Source of the DNA: Boswellia sacra
Lineage: Eukaryota; Streptophyta; Magnoliopsida; Sapindales; Burseraceae
NCBI GenBank assembly: GCA_013180625.2
Contig: SNVD02005083.1
Coordinates: 124,001 to 188,000, forward strand
Reading direction: 5' to 3'
DNA: 64,000 nt
Shown here: positions 11,800-23,733 of the stretch, piece after piece
Numbering within the stretch: the stretch's first letter is position 1
Layout of the letters: every line of letters begins with the position of its first letter
The notes under the pieces: model-generated
Databases searched by the model: none
What the model saw: the letters and a program-made list of their open reading frames with translations, nothing else
Told to the model about the DNA's origin: nothing
Position numbers and translations under genes: made by a program

Positions 11800-14767
11800 C
11801 ATACATATATTTGAAAAATTATATAACCTTCGATGATAGCCATGTACAAAATGTATCTTGGTGCTCCTTTTGTAGTAAAGCTTTGTTCCTTGGGTGACAT
11901 AATCGTCTATCTAAAGATTTCAACTCCTGTATATGCATTCTATATAGAAAGAAATACAATGAGTGAACCAATTTATCATATAGTAATGCTTAACTACCAA
12001 ATGTAAAGCATATTGCATTATACATACTCGAAATATGGTTCTACTTCAGCACTATTATATAGCACATAACGATGAGCACTTTCTAATTCTTGATCATCCA
12101 AAATAATTTGTTTTCCACCAGTAAGTGAACGCTCTTCATCATTTCCTTCGTGAACATGTTGGCACACTTTCATGTTTTCAGCACAAAACTTCATACACTC
12201 ACCAGCTAAATAACAATTAGCTATGCATCCTTCAGGTCGTGCACGATTCCTAACATACCCTTTTAGTATCTTCATGAATATGAAAAATTAATATTACCCT
12301 GCTATTATAGATATAATGTGTATATATATATATATATATTGGACACAAAGTTAGTTGAAATTACCTTTCAAAAAGATACATCCAACGATATTGTACTAGA
12401 CCATAACGTTGAGCTTCCCGTCCCAAATGAATACTCAAATGCACCATTACATCAAAAAATGAAGGAGGGAAAAACCTTTCTAACATACATATAGTTTCAG
12501 CAATATCATTTTCCATCTCTTCCAACCTGGTGCCATCAATCACTCTTTGGCATAATTCATTGAATAATGCACAGAGTTGAAATATTGTGACTCTTGGTTC
12601 TCTAGGTAAAAGCCCCCATATAGCTACTGGTAGCAATTGTTGCATCAAAATATGATAATCATGAGACTTCAAACCCATAATTTTACATTCATCTACTTGA
12701 GTACAATTGCCAATATTAGATCCATATCCATAGGGTAGCTTTAACTCAAAAAGTCTATTACAAAAGATTTTTTTTCCCTTTTGGATAGTGTGTGCATGGG
12801 TGGTGGTAAGTACACTCTTTTGCCCTTTTCCTTCGGATGCAAATCAGGTCTAATATTCATTGGTTGCAAATCTTTTCTAGAGTTTAGACCATCTTTAGAC
12901 TTTCCCTTCAAATCTAACAATGTACTAACAATATTATCACAAATGTTCTTCTCAATGTGCATGACATCTAAGTTGTGATGTAATACTAAGCCTTGTAAAG
13001 CAATAAATTTTGGAGGTTAAATTATTGTTAGTCATAACCTTTTATTTAATTTGGCCTAAAAACAAAAACAATCTAATAATATATAGATGTATGTATATGT
13101 GAATTAACATACCTTCCAATATGGCAAGTTAAAGAATATTGACCTCTTTTTCCACATTTGAACCACATCTGACTTCTTCCTCTTTTTCTTCATCACATCT
13201 TTTCCCCAATCATTAACAAAATCTCTTACTTCATGGAAAATTTCATGGCCTGTTAATTGTTTAGGTCCTCCCCTAGTCTCTTCATTTCCATCAAAATAAT
13301 TCTTTTTCTTACGTAACGGATGGTTGTGGTTAAGAAACCTTCTATGTCCCATATATGCAAATTTATGGCTATGGGGTAACCATTGAGAACATGTATCCAC
13401 ACCACATACAGGACAAGCAAATTTCCCTTTTGTGGTACAACCTGCTAGATTGCCATATGCGGGGAAGTCATTTATAGTCCACATTAAGATAGCTTTCAAA
13501 TTAAATTTGGACTTAGAATAAGAGTCATATACTTCTACCCCATTTTCCCACAATTCCTTCAAGTCATCTATTAATGGCTCAAAGTATATGTCTATATCAT
13601 TTCCAGGTTTCTTAGGACCCGAAATTAATAGAGTCAACATTAAATTCTCCTTCATCATACACAACCAAGGTGGAAGATTATAAGTCACTAAAATCACTAG
13701 CCAACAACTATACCTAGAGCTTAGATCACGAAAAGGATTAAAGCCATCTGTTGCAAGCCCAAGCCTTAGATTTCTTGCATCTGATACAAATTCAGGCCAC
13801 TTTCTATCAATTGTTTGCCAGGCAGGAGAATCAACTGGATGTCGCATCTTGCCATCTACACTTGCATGAGTGGCATGCCAAGTTAGTTGTTGAGCTCTTT
13901 CTATTGACTTGAACATCCGTCTAAACCTTGGTATAATTGGAAAATAACGCAACACTTTCATAGGAATTCCTTGCATAACCTTTTTTGTGCGTTGGTTGAT
14001 TTTCCACCTTGAAGTACCACATTTTGGGCAGGCATCTAGGTGCTCCTTATCTTTTATGAATAAACAACAGTCTTTTCCGCATGCATCTATCTTTTCATAC
14101 CCAAGGTCAAATGTCTTTAGTAACTTCTTAGTTGAATATGTCGAATCAGGAAGAGTATTATTTGGAGGTAGCAAATATCGAATGATTTGTAATAATTCTG
14201 TAAAACCTTTATCAAATAAGCAATGTGAAGTCTTATGGTTAAACATAACTATAGTAGCTGAGATGGTTGAATGTTTTATAGAGCCTTAATATAAAGGAGC
14301 TTCTGCATCTTCCAACTTTTGATTGAAAACCTCATTTGGTTGATGATCTAGTTAATCAAAATCTCCATCATACGCATCTTTATACATCATATGTGTAGTT
14401 GAGATGTTATGATCTTCATGTAGTTCTTGCTCTTGCGGCTTCTCTCCGTGAAAAACCCAAGTGGTGTATGTCAGACTCATCCCCGATATGACCAAGTGCT
14501 CAAAAACTACATCAACATGTAGATGGCATAAATTTAGACATTTAACGCACGGGCAAGAGATATAATCACTATTTATTTGAGCTTGAACTGTATCGACAAA
14601 TTTTTGAGCTCCCTTATGATACTCAGTAGAAGTTCTACATAGTTTTGTTAAAAAAAAGTCTAATATTAAACTACTATTAATTAAACTAGGCAAACTAGGT
14701 TTAATATTTCTTATAAGAAGAGGAAAGGGGGAGAAAACCTTGGAAAATAGACCCATGTTTTATCCAT
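11071..14767 (-). CDS. CACTA tnp2-type transposase (multi-exon)
   Basis: Minus-strand coding pieces in order: a short first exon beginning MDKTWVYFPR at 14767 with a donor near 14739; the transposase-associated domain (about 14352-14640, CPCVKCLNL and a following TTWVFHGE); the tnp2 core (13104-14246), including ACGKDCCLFIKD, CPKCGTSRWK, RHPVDSPAWQTIDRKWPEF and WTINDFPAYGNLAGC; then 12741-12962 (MHIEKNICDNIVSTLL); 12361-12678 with 12018-12275 (DUF4218-like, LPREPRVTIFQLCALFNELC); and 11071-11694 (DUF4216-like, VLDYYTFKVPLFKCDW). This is the standard domain order of plant CACTA transposases, which cut and paste the element by a DDE-type reaction. The core frame is open over 380 codons. Dinucleotide repeats occupy two of the introns. 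Confidence 0.85.
11725..11794. repeat. (TACA)n(TA)n microsatellite
   Basis: A run of ACATACAT units grades into an uninterrupted AT tract of about 45 bp. It lies in an intron of the transposase gene. Shorter AT tracts occur at 12321-12340 and 14919-14941. Confidence 0.95.
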
Positions 14768-14769
14768 CC

Positions 14770-16660
14770 TTAGCTTTACTTGTTGATGTATAACCTGCCT
14801 AATATATGAGAAGCATAAAATCAATGCAACGCCAACATGTCAAATTTTAGATTCTTCCTATTTTCTTAAAATGCAATTTCTATAAAGAATTTATCCACAT
14901 AGAACCCCCAAGATGCTAATATATATATATATATATATATGTTGCAAATAAATGCTTTATCATTTCTAAAATTAGGACAGGTTGTTTAGACATTTGATGT
15001 GACAACAACCAAACACTTCTAAAATTTTACTTTTGGTCTTAATTTTAAACTCAACCTATCATTACAAATTTGCTGGAAAAATTAAATTTTTAACTATATG
15101 GTTGGCTACTGTTACTATTGTTATTGTGTTTTAGATGGAAGTTCTAAACTTCTTGTCTTATGGTCTAGTTCAAAATTTACCTATTACCAACTCAAATATT
15201 CCAAATGGACGAACATTTAACAGTTGCAATTGTTTTGTAATTTGATATCAGAAACCATAGAGAATAACAATTAATCTTTGATAGACAACAAAAAGAACAA
15301 CAACCAAAGCACCAATAACTACAGTAAGAGCAACAAAAAACAAAACAAGGCAACAGCAGATACAGGTACAACAAGTGGAGCAAAGTAATTTTCATGTGCC
15401 GACGATTTATGATATTATCATTGATCAAAAAATTTTAGAGAAAGTCCTTAAAGCTTCATACCTGTCAAGCTGGTTAGCTAAATCTTGGTCAACAGTCAAC
15501 AATCAAAGCCTGGTCAAGCTGAAATATGAAATAAAGTATAAGAATGAAACTTAATGACACCTGAAAGAGATAAACATAGTAAATGATAATTATAAAAAAA
15601 AAAACAAAGCTCTATAGTGATAATATAAATCCTATGATCCTAAGAAATTATAAAGCTGGCATAATGTAACTTATAATAAAATCTTTCAATGTTTATTCTA
15701 TATAGATATTCCGCCTTATTTAATTGGAAATTAAAATTGTTTCAAAACATTATAGGTATGGTTTTAATCATTGAATGACTAGTTAGAAAGTAAATTTGAT
15801 GCAATAATTTTAGAGAATCAAGAGATCCCTACATAGCTAGCCTCTAGATTGTTGCAAATGTCATTTAAACTTTCAAACTAGAAAGTATGGTTTTAAACTT
15901 TCAATAAAATATCATTTAAACTTATTTTTTTATTAAAATAATAAAATATAAGAAAAAGTTAATGTACTAAATAGTTAAAATTACATATATATATATTCAC
16001 ATCATCACTTTCAAACTAGTTGATATAATCTTCAATGTTTAATTAAATAGAATCTCATTAGGGATTTTGTTTGATAACCATATTAAAAGGCCCAAAACAT
16101 ACTACAAGTGTAACATGTGCATGTTCTAAGGCCAAAATTGTAAGAAGAAGATGAGCAAGACTGGTGATGATTCAGTCAATTGTTCATTGTTGGGCTCATA
16201 AACATAGGCGGGTGTGGCTTATGATGCTAGCAGACAAGGTTTTAATTTTACTATTTCTTTTTAACGATCCTCACTGCTATCTTTAGTGAATGCAATCGAC
16301 AGTAATATCGCCATCAACCATAAATTAATTTTAAAACTATCAACATGGGGGAGGTACCATGCATATTTGTAGTGCCCATCACTTTGTTCTGCGTTATGTT
16401 CAACAGCCCCACCTAATGCTAGAATCAAAAGCAAAAACCTAAAAGAAATGAACCCAAAAAAAAAAAGTAAGAGAAGAGCATTACAAAATTGGAAAACCTT
16501 GAATCAAAAATAGAAAAAGATAAAGCAAATAGTAAGAAAAGATCATCTTAAACAAAGAATAAATGCTTTCAGTTTTGTTACAGTGTACTATGTTAAAAAG
16601 CCAGTGCAGAGAATATCAGTCTGGCATTAACTCAACCAAGGTTTTGAAATTTTAAAAATT
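14770..16660. other. CACTA interior, non-coding
   Basis: AT-rich sequence upstream of the transposase gene (in its orientation). I see an AT tract at 14919-14941 and no convincing coding frame. The one longer frame (15192-15428, minus) is a low-complexity Cys/Leu/Ser run without family resemblance. This region would contain the transposase promoter, but no specific element could be assigned. Confidence 0.5.
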
Positions 16661-16665
16661 AAAGA

Positions 16666-17319
16666 CATTAACTTAAAGTTAGTTAATCTAAATGATGGCT
16701 CAGGCATTGGAGCTGCCCTTCTTGCTTCCTCACACTCCAAGTATCTTGAATCCTGAAAATAGCTAGCGTTTTTGTTCAAAGTTCATTTTGAACTTTTGTC
16801 CACCTTATCTCCTAATCATTGGACCTTGTTTTTCATATTTTTCATGCTTGCATTTCCGATTTTACTAGTATAGGAGGTTGTTGCTTGACCTATTAAATTT
16901 TGGCTTGCAACATTTGTTATAGAGGTGGATAGAACCTCTTAAGCAGGATTGAAAGTGACAATGCTTTTGCGCTTCACCTGCAATATTTATTTCATTCTAC
17001 TATTACCTATTCTTGTGACAGAATATCAATAAAACGGAAAATCATGTTTTCTTTGCTACATGTTATTTGTGAATGTTCTCCAAATTGTGGACTACTCTCT
17101 TTTTTGCATTCATTTATCCTACCTAGAATTGTTTGAATGCACAGATAAATGCCTTGTTAATATTGAAACAGACCTTGGAATATGTTTATACTTTTGTTGC
17201 AAAATGAACAACTGAAAGCATTTTAGGAGATGTTATAAATAATCCCAGTGTGCATGATGAAACCAGAAATGATGGCATCAACAAAATGATGGCATTAACT
17301 TAAAGTTAGTTAATCTAAA
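16666..17319 (+). repeat. 27-bp direct repeats bounding a 600-bp segment
   Basis: The same 27-bp sequence (CATTAACTTAAAG followed by TTAGTTAATCTAAA) occurs at 16666-16692 and 17293-17319. The second copy follows an imperfect repeat of ATGATGGCAT units. The enclosed segment begins with the hexokinase-like codons. The repeat is partly self-complementary (TTAACTTAAAGTTAGTTAA). Confidence 0.8.
16691..16756 (+). pseudogene. Candidate captured 3' end of a hexokinase gene
   Basis: Translating from 16691 gives NDGSGIGAALLASSHSKY, then LES and a TGA stop at 16754-16756. Plant hexokinases end with the conserved stretch DGSGIGAALLAASHS followed by a few residues, so the match covers the enzyme's C-terminus and its stop codon. 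No upstream hexokinase exon was recognised inside the element. The following few hundred bases could be the captured 3' untranslated region. The fragment is on the + strand, opposite to the transposase, and cannot encode an enzyme. Twenty-odd residues is a short match, so this stays a candidate. Confidence 0.6.
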
Positions 17320-18517
17320 AGACAAACACACACACATACACAGACGATGAAAATCTGTTACCTAACTACGAAGAAATTAATCGAAGCAATTAATTATTAA
17401 CCAACATACTTACTAGCCCCTTCATGAGTATTCTCATTCTCTATTACTTCCTTCCCCAACACTAACCAAAACAAAGCGAAGACCTAACCAGATCAGACCA
17501 GACCAGACTCAATAGAGTTTATTGTTAGAAAGGAACGGAACAGTAGTATGAACTGGAGAAGAATAAGGAAAGAAGACAATGATCAAAGAAGCTTTTTATA
17601 TATACAATGATGCCAACAAAGTGCACAAAACATTTAAAACAAACGGGGTGGCAAGTGAAAACAACAGCCAAAGAAAGAAAAGCTAACTCTTTGCTTGTTC
17701 CATAAATACACACAACACACATCAAAGTTGGAATGTGCTTGGAATATCTATATCTTTTTTTTTAATCGTTTGATATTGAAAGTCTGATTAACAAAGCCCA
17801 GAAGATTGCCTTGGGTAAACACAAACTAGGATACAAGAAGTTTTCTACAATTTAGACCTAGTGGATGCTCTTGACGTTGGTGCTCTGTAGGCTTATATTA
17901 CTGTCAAGTTTCAAAAGGATATTCTTTGTTCTGCATATCCATCTTAACTGGGAAGGCGTGTATGGGCTAATTTTTGTCTTCTTAGATTTTTGTACCTGAG
18001 GCTAGTTTATGTCTCGACTTTTGATTGCAATTAGACTTGTCATGGTTTGAACAGTTTAGTTTTGATTGTAGAATTATCACTTCTAAGATTATCTAGAGAA
18101 ATAGTAAATAGAGAAATCAAAACCAACAAATTCAGTTAAGTAATATGTGTGTTTGCATCTCGTATGTGATTAAAATCAAGCAAACTACTTCTAAGCCTCA
18201 GTAACAATATCATCCATGCCCTACGGGCCTAAGATTCAACACATATATTTCCACAAAAACACCAAAAAGTAGATTTACTTTGAAAAACTGCATAATACGA
18301 TTATGAAAACCCAGCTAGACAGTCTAAAATAATACAATGAAAATTTCATATTGAAAATAAAAAAATAAATAATTAAAAGAAACAGAGGACATACAATGAT
18401 GGAAGAGGCACCAACTAGAGAATGAAGAAGACTTGACCTGTGAAATAGAGACAAGCCATGCAAGTGAAAATGAGCTGAAATGGAGTTCTTTTGAGTGACA
18501 ACGAAATGCAAAGAAAT
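17320..18517. other. CACTA interior, non-coding
   Basis: No recognised gene. Short AC-rich and CAGAC repeats occur near 17330-17345 and 17490-17510. Frames on the minus strand here are hydrophobic, low-complexity and lack any family signature. Confidence 0.5.
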
Positions 18518-18593
18518 TGAAAATGCAAACCAGTCGATTACAGAGTCTTGACCAGTGAAAATGCAAACCAGTCGATTACAGAGTCTTGACCAG
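18518..18593 (+). repeat. Minisatellite, two perfect 38-bp copies
   Basis: The 38-bp unit beginning TGAAAATGCAAACCAGTCG is repeated exactly at 18518-18555 and 18556-18593. A part of the unit (GTCGATTACAGAGTCTTGAC) recurs at about 18663. Confidence 0.95.
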
Positions 18594-18730
18594 ACGATTA
18601 CACACAAGTGAGTAGGTTAGAGATGGTGGAGTGGCATGAGTGAAGATGTTGGCATGAGTGAGTCGATTACAGAGTCTTGACTTCCCCAATTTTGTGACTG
18701 AGAGTGATTGAGAGGGATAAATGGTGGAAG

Positions 18731-18770
18731 GATTGAGAGGGATTGAGAGGGATTGAGAGGGATTAGGGCT
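18731..18770 (+). repeat. Tandem decamer GATTGAGAGG x4
   Basis: Four exact copies of GATTGAGAGG in a row, with further partial copies just upstream (18700-18716). It lies near the right end of the CACTA element, before the subterminal repeats. Confidence 0.95.
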
Positions 18771-18824
18771 GAAATCAGTGAAATGAAAGAGTATTGCAGG
18801 TAATTTTTTTAGGCAAACCCGCTA

Positions 18825-19225
18825 AAAAGAAACGTCATGAAATAATTTTTTTTTAATTTTTTTCCTAGCCAAAACGGAGCGTTTAAAGCTGCATACTTAA
18901 CAAAAAAATTCACGGCAACTAATCAACGCTGCACAATAACATGCAATTGGATTGCCACCCAATTTTTAGGCAACCCGTGCACGAAAAATAAAAATATTTT
19001 ATTTAATTTTTTTAAACCAAAATGTAGCATTTACTGTTGTAAACTTCAAAGAAATTCACAGCAATTAAAAAATGCTGTCAAATTATTTCTATTTTACTAT
19101 ACATAACACTTTATTAGCCACATGCTGTAATTACTGGGGATATGATGTTGGCTAATTTTCTTTTACATCATCTACAATAAAAATGCTGTAAATTAATGTT
19201 GTGAAAAGTAATATTTCTTGTAGTG
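18825..19225. repeat. CACTA right terminal and subterminal repeat region
   Basis: Degenerate copies of the left-end motif appear (GGAGCGTTTAAAGCTG, CAACGCTGCAC, AATGCTGTAAATT). They end in TTTCTTGTAGTG, the inverted terminus that pairs with CACTAGTAGAAA at 7010. Confidence 0.8.
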
Positions 19226-19363
19226 TGTATATGTTCCCTCTGAGTTATATTTTCTAGATGAACTTTTACATCTCGATTAGAATAAAGGTTGGAATCAACT
19301 ATTGTCCCATATTTACGCTCAATAATATCTATTATTTATAGTTGATCTTGTCTACTATTGCAG

Positions 19364-20852
19364 AAATGAACAGAGAAACTTTTCAAGAGAAAGAGGACCT
19401 AGAGCTACCATTTAAATGAACAGAGAAACTTTTCAAGAGACAGAGGACCTGGAGCTACCATTTTTTGAGTTAGCTACAATCGCTAATGCCACAAGTAACT
19501 TTTCCATCAAAAAGAAGCTTAGAGAAGGCAGCTTTGGACCTATATACAAAGTAAACTAGAAACAAGCTGACCGTATGAACAAATTCGTTACTTTACTAGG
19601 TTTAACATAACTCATTTCACACATACTTTCTCCAGGGAATACTAGTGAATGGACAAGAAATCACGGTGAAGAGGGTTTCAAAGATTTCTCGGCGGGGATT
19701 AAATGAGTTAAAAAATGAAGTTATACTGATTGCAAAACATCAACACTGAAATCTCATAAAGCTTTTTGGTTACTGCATTCAAGGAGAGGAAAAATTACTA
19801 CTTTATGAGTTCATGCCCAACCAGAGCCTGGACTGCTTCATATTTGGTCTAGAACCATCTAACTTCCAAAGAATATCTCGTATAGCATACTCTATGTCTA
19901 TTTGAACATTTGTTATCTTAATCAGCATAAGAATTTATTGTATTGAAAATTGAAGCAGGACATCATACTAACCTGATTATGATGCTTGCCAAATCAAACA
20001 AGAAGAAAGTTATTGCAAGCGTTTTCACATCATTTGCAGTATTTCACGGGGTCTTCTCTATCTTCATCAAGATTCTAGACTAAAGATTATACATAAAGAT
20101 TTGACAACAAGTAATATATTACAACCCAAAAATTTCAGATTTTGGCTTGGCCAAAACTTTTGGTGGCGACAATATAGAAGGAAGCATAATAAGATTGGTT
20201 GGAACTTAGCAAGTATATGATATCTTGTCACACGTATAATTCATTTCTACTCAATTACGAAATTTCTCTTCCAAAAATTTCATGCAGTGGTTATATGGCA
20301 CTAGAATATGCTATTGATGGGCTATTCTCCATCAAATCTGATGTCTTTAGCTATGGCATTTTAGTGCTAGAGATAGTAAGTGGAAAGAAATGTAGGGGGT
20401 TTTATCACACATATAACAGCCTTAACCTTATTGGACATGTAAGTAAGAAATATTCCTCGACTTTTCCACAAATTTTGCAGAATTTTTCACTGCCAAACAT
20501 TATTTTAACTGAAACTAAAATGTGACAGGACTTTGATTTGTTTTAGGTATGGAAACTGTGGGATGAAGGCAAGTCTCTAGAACTGATCGATTCTGTTTGC
20601 CGAGAATCAAGAAATCTATCACAAGTTGTAAGTTGTCTCCATATTAGTCTCTTATGTGTGCAACAATATCTTAAGGATAGGCCAGGAACGTCATCTGTGG
20701 TTCTAATATTGGGTAGTGAGAATGTGTTGCCTAAGCCAAAACAACCTGGTTTCTGGACGAACAAGAATTCAGTTGAGCATGTTTCCTCATCAAGCAAGCC
20801 TAAGCTATCTTCGACAAATGAAATTACTTTCTCACTGTTGGATGGTCGATAG
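19364..20852 (+). pseudogene. S-RLK pseudogene 1, kinase exons
   Basis: The exons correspond to those of the intact paralogues: about 19364-19550, 19636-19846, 19993-20208, 20288-20438 and 20547-20852. Damage is plain. A 50-bp tandem duplication (19364-19413 and 19414-19463) shifts the frame and gives a stop. An in-frame TGA replaces Arg in the HRN motif (near 19748). The catalytic HRD is HKD, a short deletion removes the LLDHEMN segment after it, and the expected CAG acceptor before the catalytic-loop exon is missing. The DFG motif, the APE region (as ALEY) and the C-terminal tail down to the TAG at 20852 remain. The gene ends with the family's usual SLLDGR-type terminus. Confidence 0.92.
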
Positions 20853-21959
20853 GGAATATTCTTAAATTTGTATTTCATGCTCCTTATATGTATCTTATGT
20901 TTCCACCTTACAACTTTTTTATTCCCAAGATTAGACAAGTCAAAGCAATGCCAAATAGACTACCAAATGAGATGTTGTTAGGTTAGTAATGATGATCTAT
21001 ATTACCATTGGTAGAGAAATTCCTAGAGCTCCCCTTAATCTGGAGTTCTATATGGCCATTTTGGAAAGTATTTGTAATTTTTTAAACTGTGGTAAGCACC
21101 CAATCTTCTATATTAGTGCAGAAATAAGAATTCTTATTTAACATGCAATTTCTATAGATTGACCATTCAAACTAGCTCTGTAAAGCTGAGAATGACTAAT
21201 TAATTAATATCAAATCCGAATACATGTATGAACGCCAGGAATAGAGTATTGAACTTTAAATTAACAATCTTTACTTCTATATAGACATCTTGTTTTAGAG
21301 AGAATTTGACTTTAGGCACTAGTAAATATAGTCATAATTGGTTGTCTTTTTTCTCTGAATTCTTTTGTGCATTTGACAGCATCAATTTATTACAGACTAT
21401 GAGTGACTCCAAGCACCAATGCAAATACTTTTTTCTCTTTTCCACGTAACATTGATAAAATTTCCCTTGGCTATGACCTTGTTGGTGTGTAGTCTTCTCT
21501 GATTCACGTCCTGTGACTGAAAATATTTATAATACTATACTTTTACTGCTAAAAATGCAACACCAAAATTTTTCATACTCTGCATACTATGTGCAAGTAT
21601 GCCAAACATGTTACCCATTATGCAGAGATTTGTGGCTAGTTTGGAATTTTAAGATTCTTATAGTTTTTGTACTAGTCTATTAAATTTGAGCTCAATTAAT
21701 ATTTTGGCACTTTTTTGTTTTTTAATAACCATGGACTATCTAAACTGGTCAACTGGTGTTGGATATTTCCTTTATATATTAACATACATGTCAACTTTTT
21801 CAGCTATTAGTCGCAGTTGTTTAAGGTTCCGTTCTCTGAAGGGAATATAAAATATATGTTAAGAATCCTCCATGTTTAGGTGAATGACATATGCAGAAAA
21901 TTCATTAATCACAGTATTCTTATGTAACTTGTTATAGAGAGCTAAAAGTTTAGGCAATG
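20853..21959. other. Intergenic, first half duplicated after pseudogene 2
   Basis: No gene is seen. The first 300 bases or so (20853-21180) are clearly similar to 35267-35590, including CAAGCAATGCCAAATAGA-type and TAATCTGGAGTTCTAT stretches. The S-RLK duplication unit therefore included the 3' flank. The remainder is unremarkable AT-rich DNA. Confidence 0.7.
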
Positions 21960-22099
21960 ATGGATATTCTTTCTTTCTTGTTCACCAGTGTTAAGTTGTT
22001 TTCTTTTCTGAATTCTCTTATCCATTTGACACCATTAGTTTATCCCAGTCTTAGCGATGGTAAGACCTTAGTTTCCAAAGGCGGAACCTTTGAGCTTGG
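21960..22099 (+). pseudogene. S-RLK pseudogene 2, signal peptide and start of B-lectin domain
   Basis: The frame opens with MDILSFLFTSVKLFSF, a hydrophobic leader like those of the intact genes. It then needs a one-base shift to read SEFSYPFDTISLSQS, and again meets a stop before [16 protein letters not shown]. The coding sequence is cut at FELG by the 8-kb insertion and resumes at 30099 with [18 protein letters not shown] codons. Confidence 0.85.
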
Positions 22100-22714
22100 T
22101 GTCACACCCCGAACGCCAAAATCTTAAGTTCAACCAGAACATATATGCATGTAACTCAAAATATCAAAGTAATGATTAACAAAAACAATGATGGTGCAGC
22201 GGTCAGATGATTGCTAAGGGAACTCTATCATCATTATGCCAAAAATCCTCCAAACACTCTAAAATCCATCAGTCGCCTGAGGCACAGAACAGGCTAATGA
22301 GTATTAACTCAATAAGCAAGCTAAATGAATGCATTAACAATAGGCAAATAAGAAAGATCCAATTCAGAGCACAAATAATATTCACTACTTATCATGCAAG
22401 CAACAAATTTCTTGCTATAGAAGCCATAAAATAGTGTCCAAGTTATCGATATTGCGCCTCTGTGCAATCCCACTTGCATGCCTGCGCCAATTTTTTGTCT
22501 AGAAGGTTTAAGTCGGCAAAGGGTCGTGCTCCTACGCACCCCATATGGCACTCCTGCATAACATCTTTGTTTGCCTACCATAAGTGAGCCATTTTCTCTC
22601 TGCTCATGACCCTATGTCACATTCACACACCTTAAAACACTTTTAGAACATAACTTTAGAACATTACACTTTTACTCTTGGCGGGACTTTTCATTTGACA
22701 CATTTGAAACATGT

Positions 22715-22965
22715 CATCCATTACATATCGCTGTCAATGACTTATATTTTTACTATTCATTTTAAGGAACATACCACCTATTATGTATCGTCATCGATGG
22801 TATATCCGGTGGTCACTAGCCACCCGTTACGTATCGCGGTCGGTGACATATTCTTTTTATTAACCAATTTTTAGGGAATATGCCATCCATTATGTATCGT
22901 CGTCAATGACACATCTCATTGGCCTCTAGTCAACCATTACGTATCGCTATCGATGACTTATTACA
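22715..22965. repeat. Five degenerate copies of a CATTAYGTATCG motif
   Basis: A motif of about 25 bp resembling CATTACGTATCG plus YYRTCGATGAC occurs near 22719, 22778, 22825, 22886 and 22936. The spacing alternates at roughly 50-60 bp. It lies in the solo LTR. The related element at 51885 has other tandem repeats in this part instead. Confidence 0.7.
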
Positions 22966-23733
22966 TACATATGTATCTATACATAACACAACACATGTAT
23001 AACTACCATATAAAAGAGTTGTGTGTCCTAGAGCATTAGACATAAATTCTACTTTATAAATATACACATTCACTTATCTCAATTTAATATGACCTTAGGG
23101 ACATATAACCATATTATCACAAATCTGAGGCTAGTCTGACAATCAGAGGGTATCGGGCCCGTGCTATCAAATCCTTTACGAGGAAACACATGGTTCGAAC
23201 TTTCCCTTATTCACTCAATCATAAAGAGTCACATGTGGCACTTTACGGTCTTCATGACCCTCAAGAGGTGGCCCCCATGCCAATCAATCATAATGGTCTG
23301 AAACCCTCATAATAATCCAGACCTCCTTTTATTCAATCAATCACAATGGTATGCATGTGGCACTTTGCATTATGTGTGACACTTTGTTGTCTCCATGACC
23401 CTTAGGAGGTGGCCTTTGTGCTCAATTCATTCAATCAGAATATGGTTCCTAAGGCTTTAGGGATGAATCATCACTTCCACAACATTTCACATATCAATAT
23501 TTATACTCAAGTTTCATTCCCTCACATACCAATTCCATGTGCACCATTTCATTCCATCACATATCAATTTCATAGGCACCATTTCAGGCTATCACATATC
23601 AAAATCATAGGCCTCAGTTCATGCAATCACAATGAAATATATATATGGACAATTTCATGTCACCACAATCAAAACCATAGGCACAATCCCATACTATCAC
23701 ATATCAAAATCATAGGCATTTTTCAGTGCCATC

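Larger units (their letters stand above)
7007..19228 (-). mobile_element. CACTA (En/Spm) DNA transposon, complete ends, TSD TGT
   Basis: The element runs 7010-19225 (12,216 bp). Its left end is CACTAGTAGAAAT and the inverted right end reads CACTACAAGAAAT, the expected CACTA termini. A 3-bp duplication TGT is present on both sides (7007-7009 and 19226-19228). Both ends carry subterminal repeats of the type AAACGCTGTAA (about 7040-7380 and 18825-19205). Two coding regions lie on the minus strand, a tnp2-type transposase (11071-14767) and a second Ptta/En/Spm-type gene (7673-10894). The rest (14770-18800) is non-coding apart from a captured-gene candidate at 16691. It is inserted in the intron ahead of the kinase exons of S-RLK pseudogene 1. 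Confidence 0.95.

Noticed and set aside
15192..15428. Minus-strand frame of 78 codons rich in Cys, Leu and Tyr
   Set aside because: Low-complexity composition without any domain, in non-coding CACTA interior.
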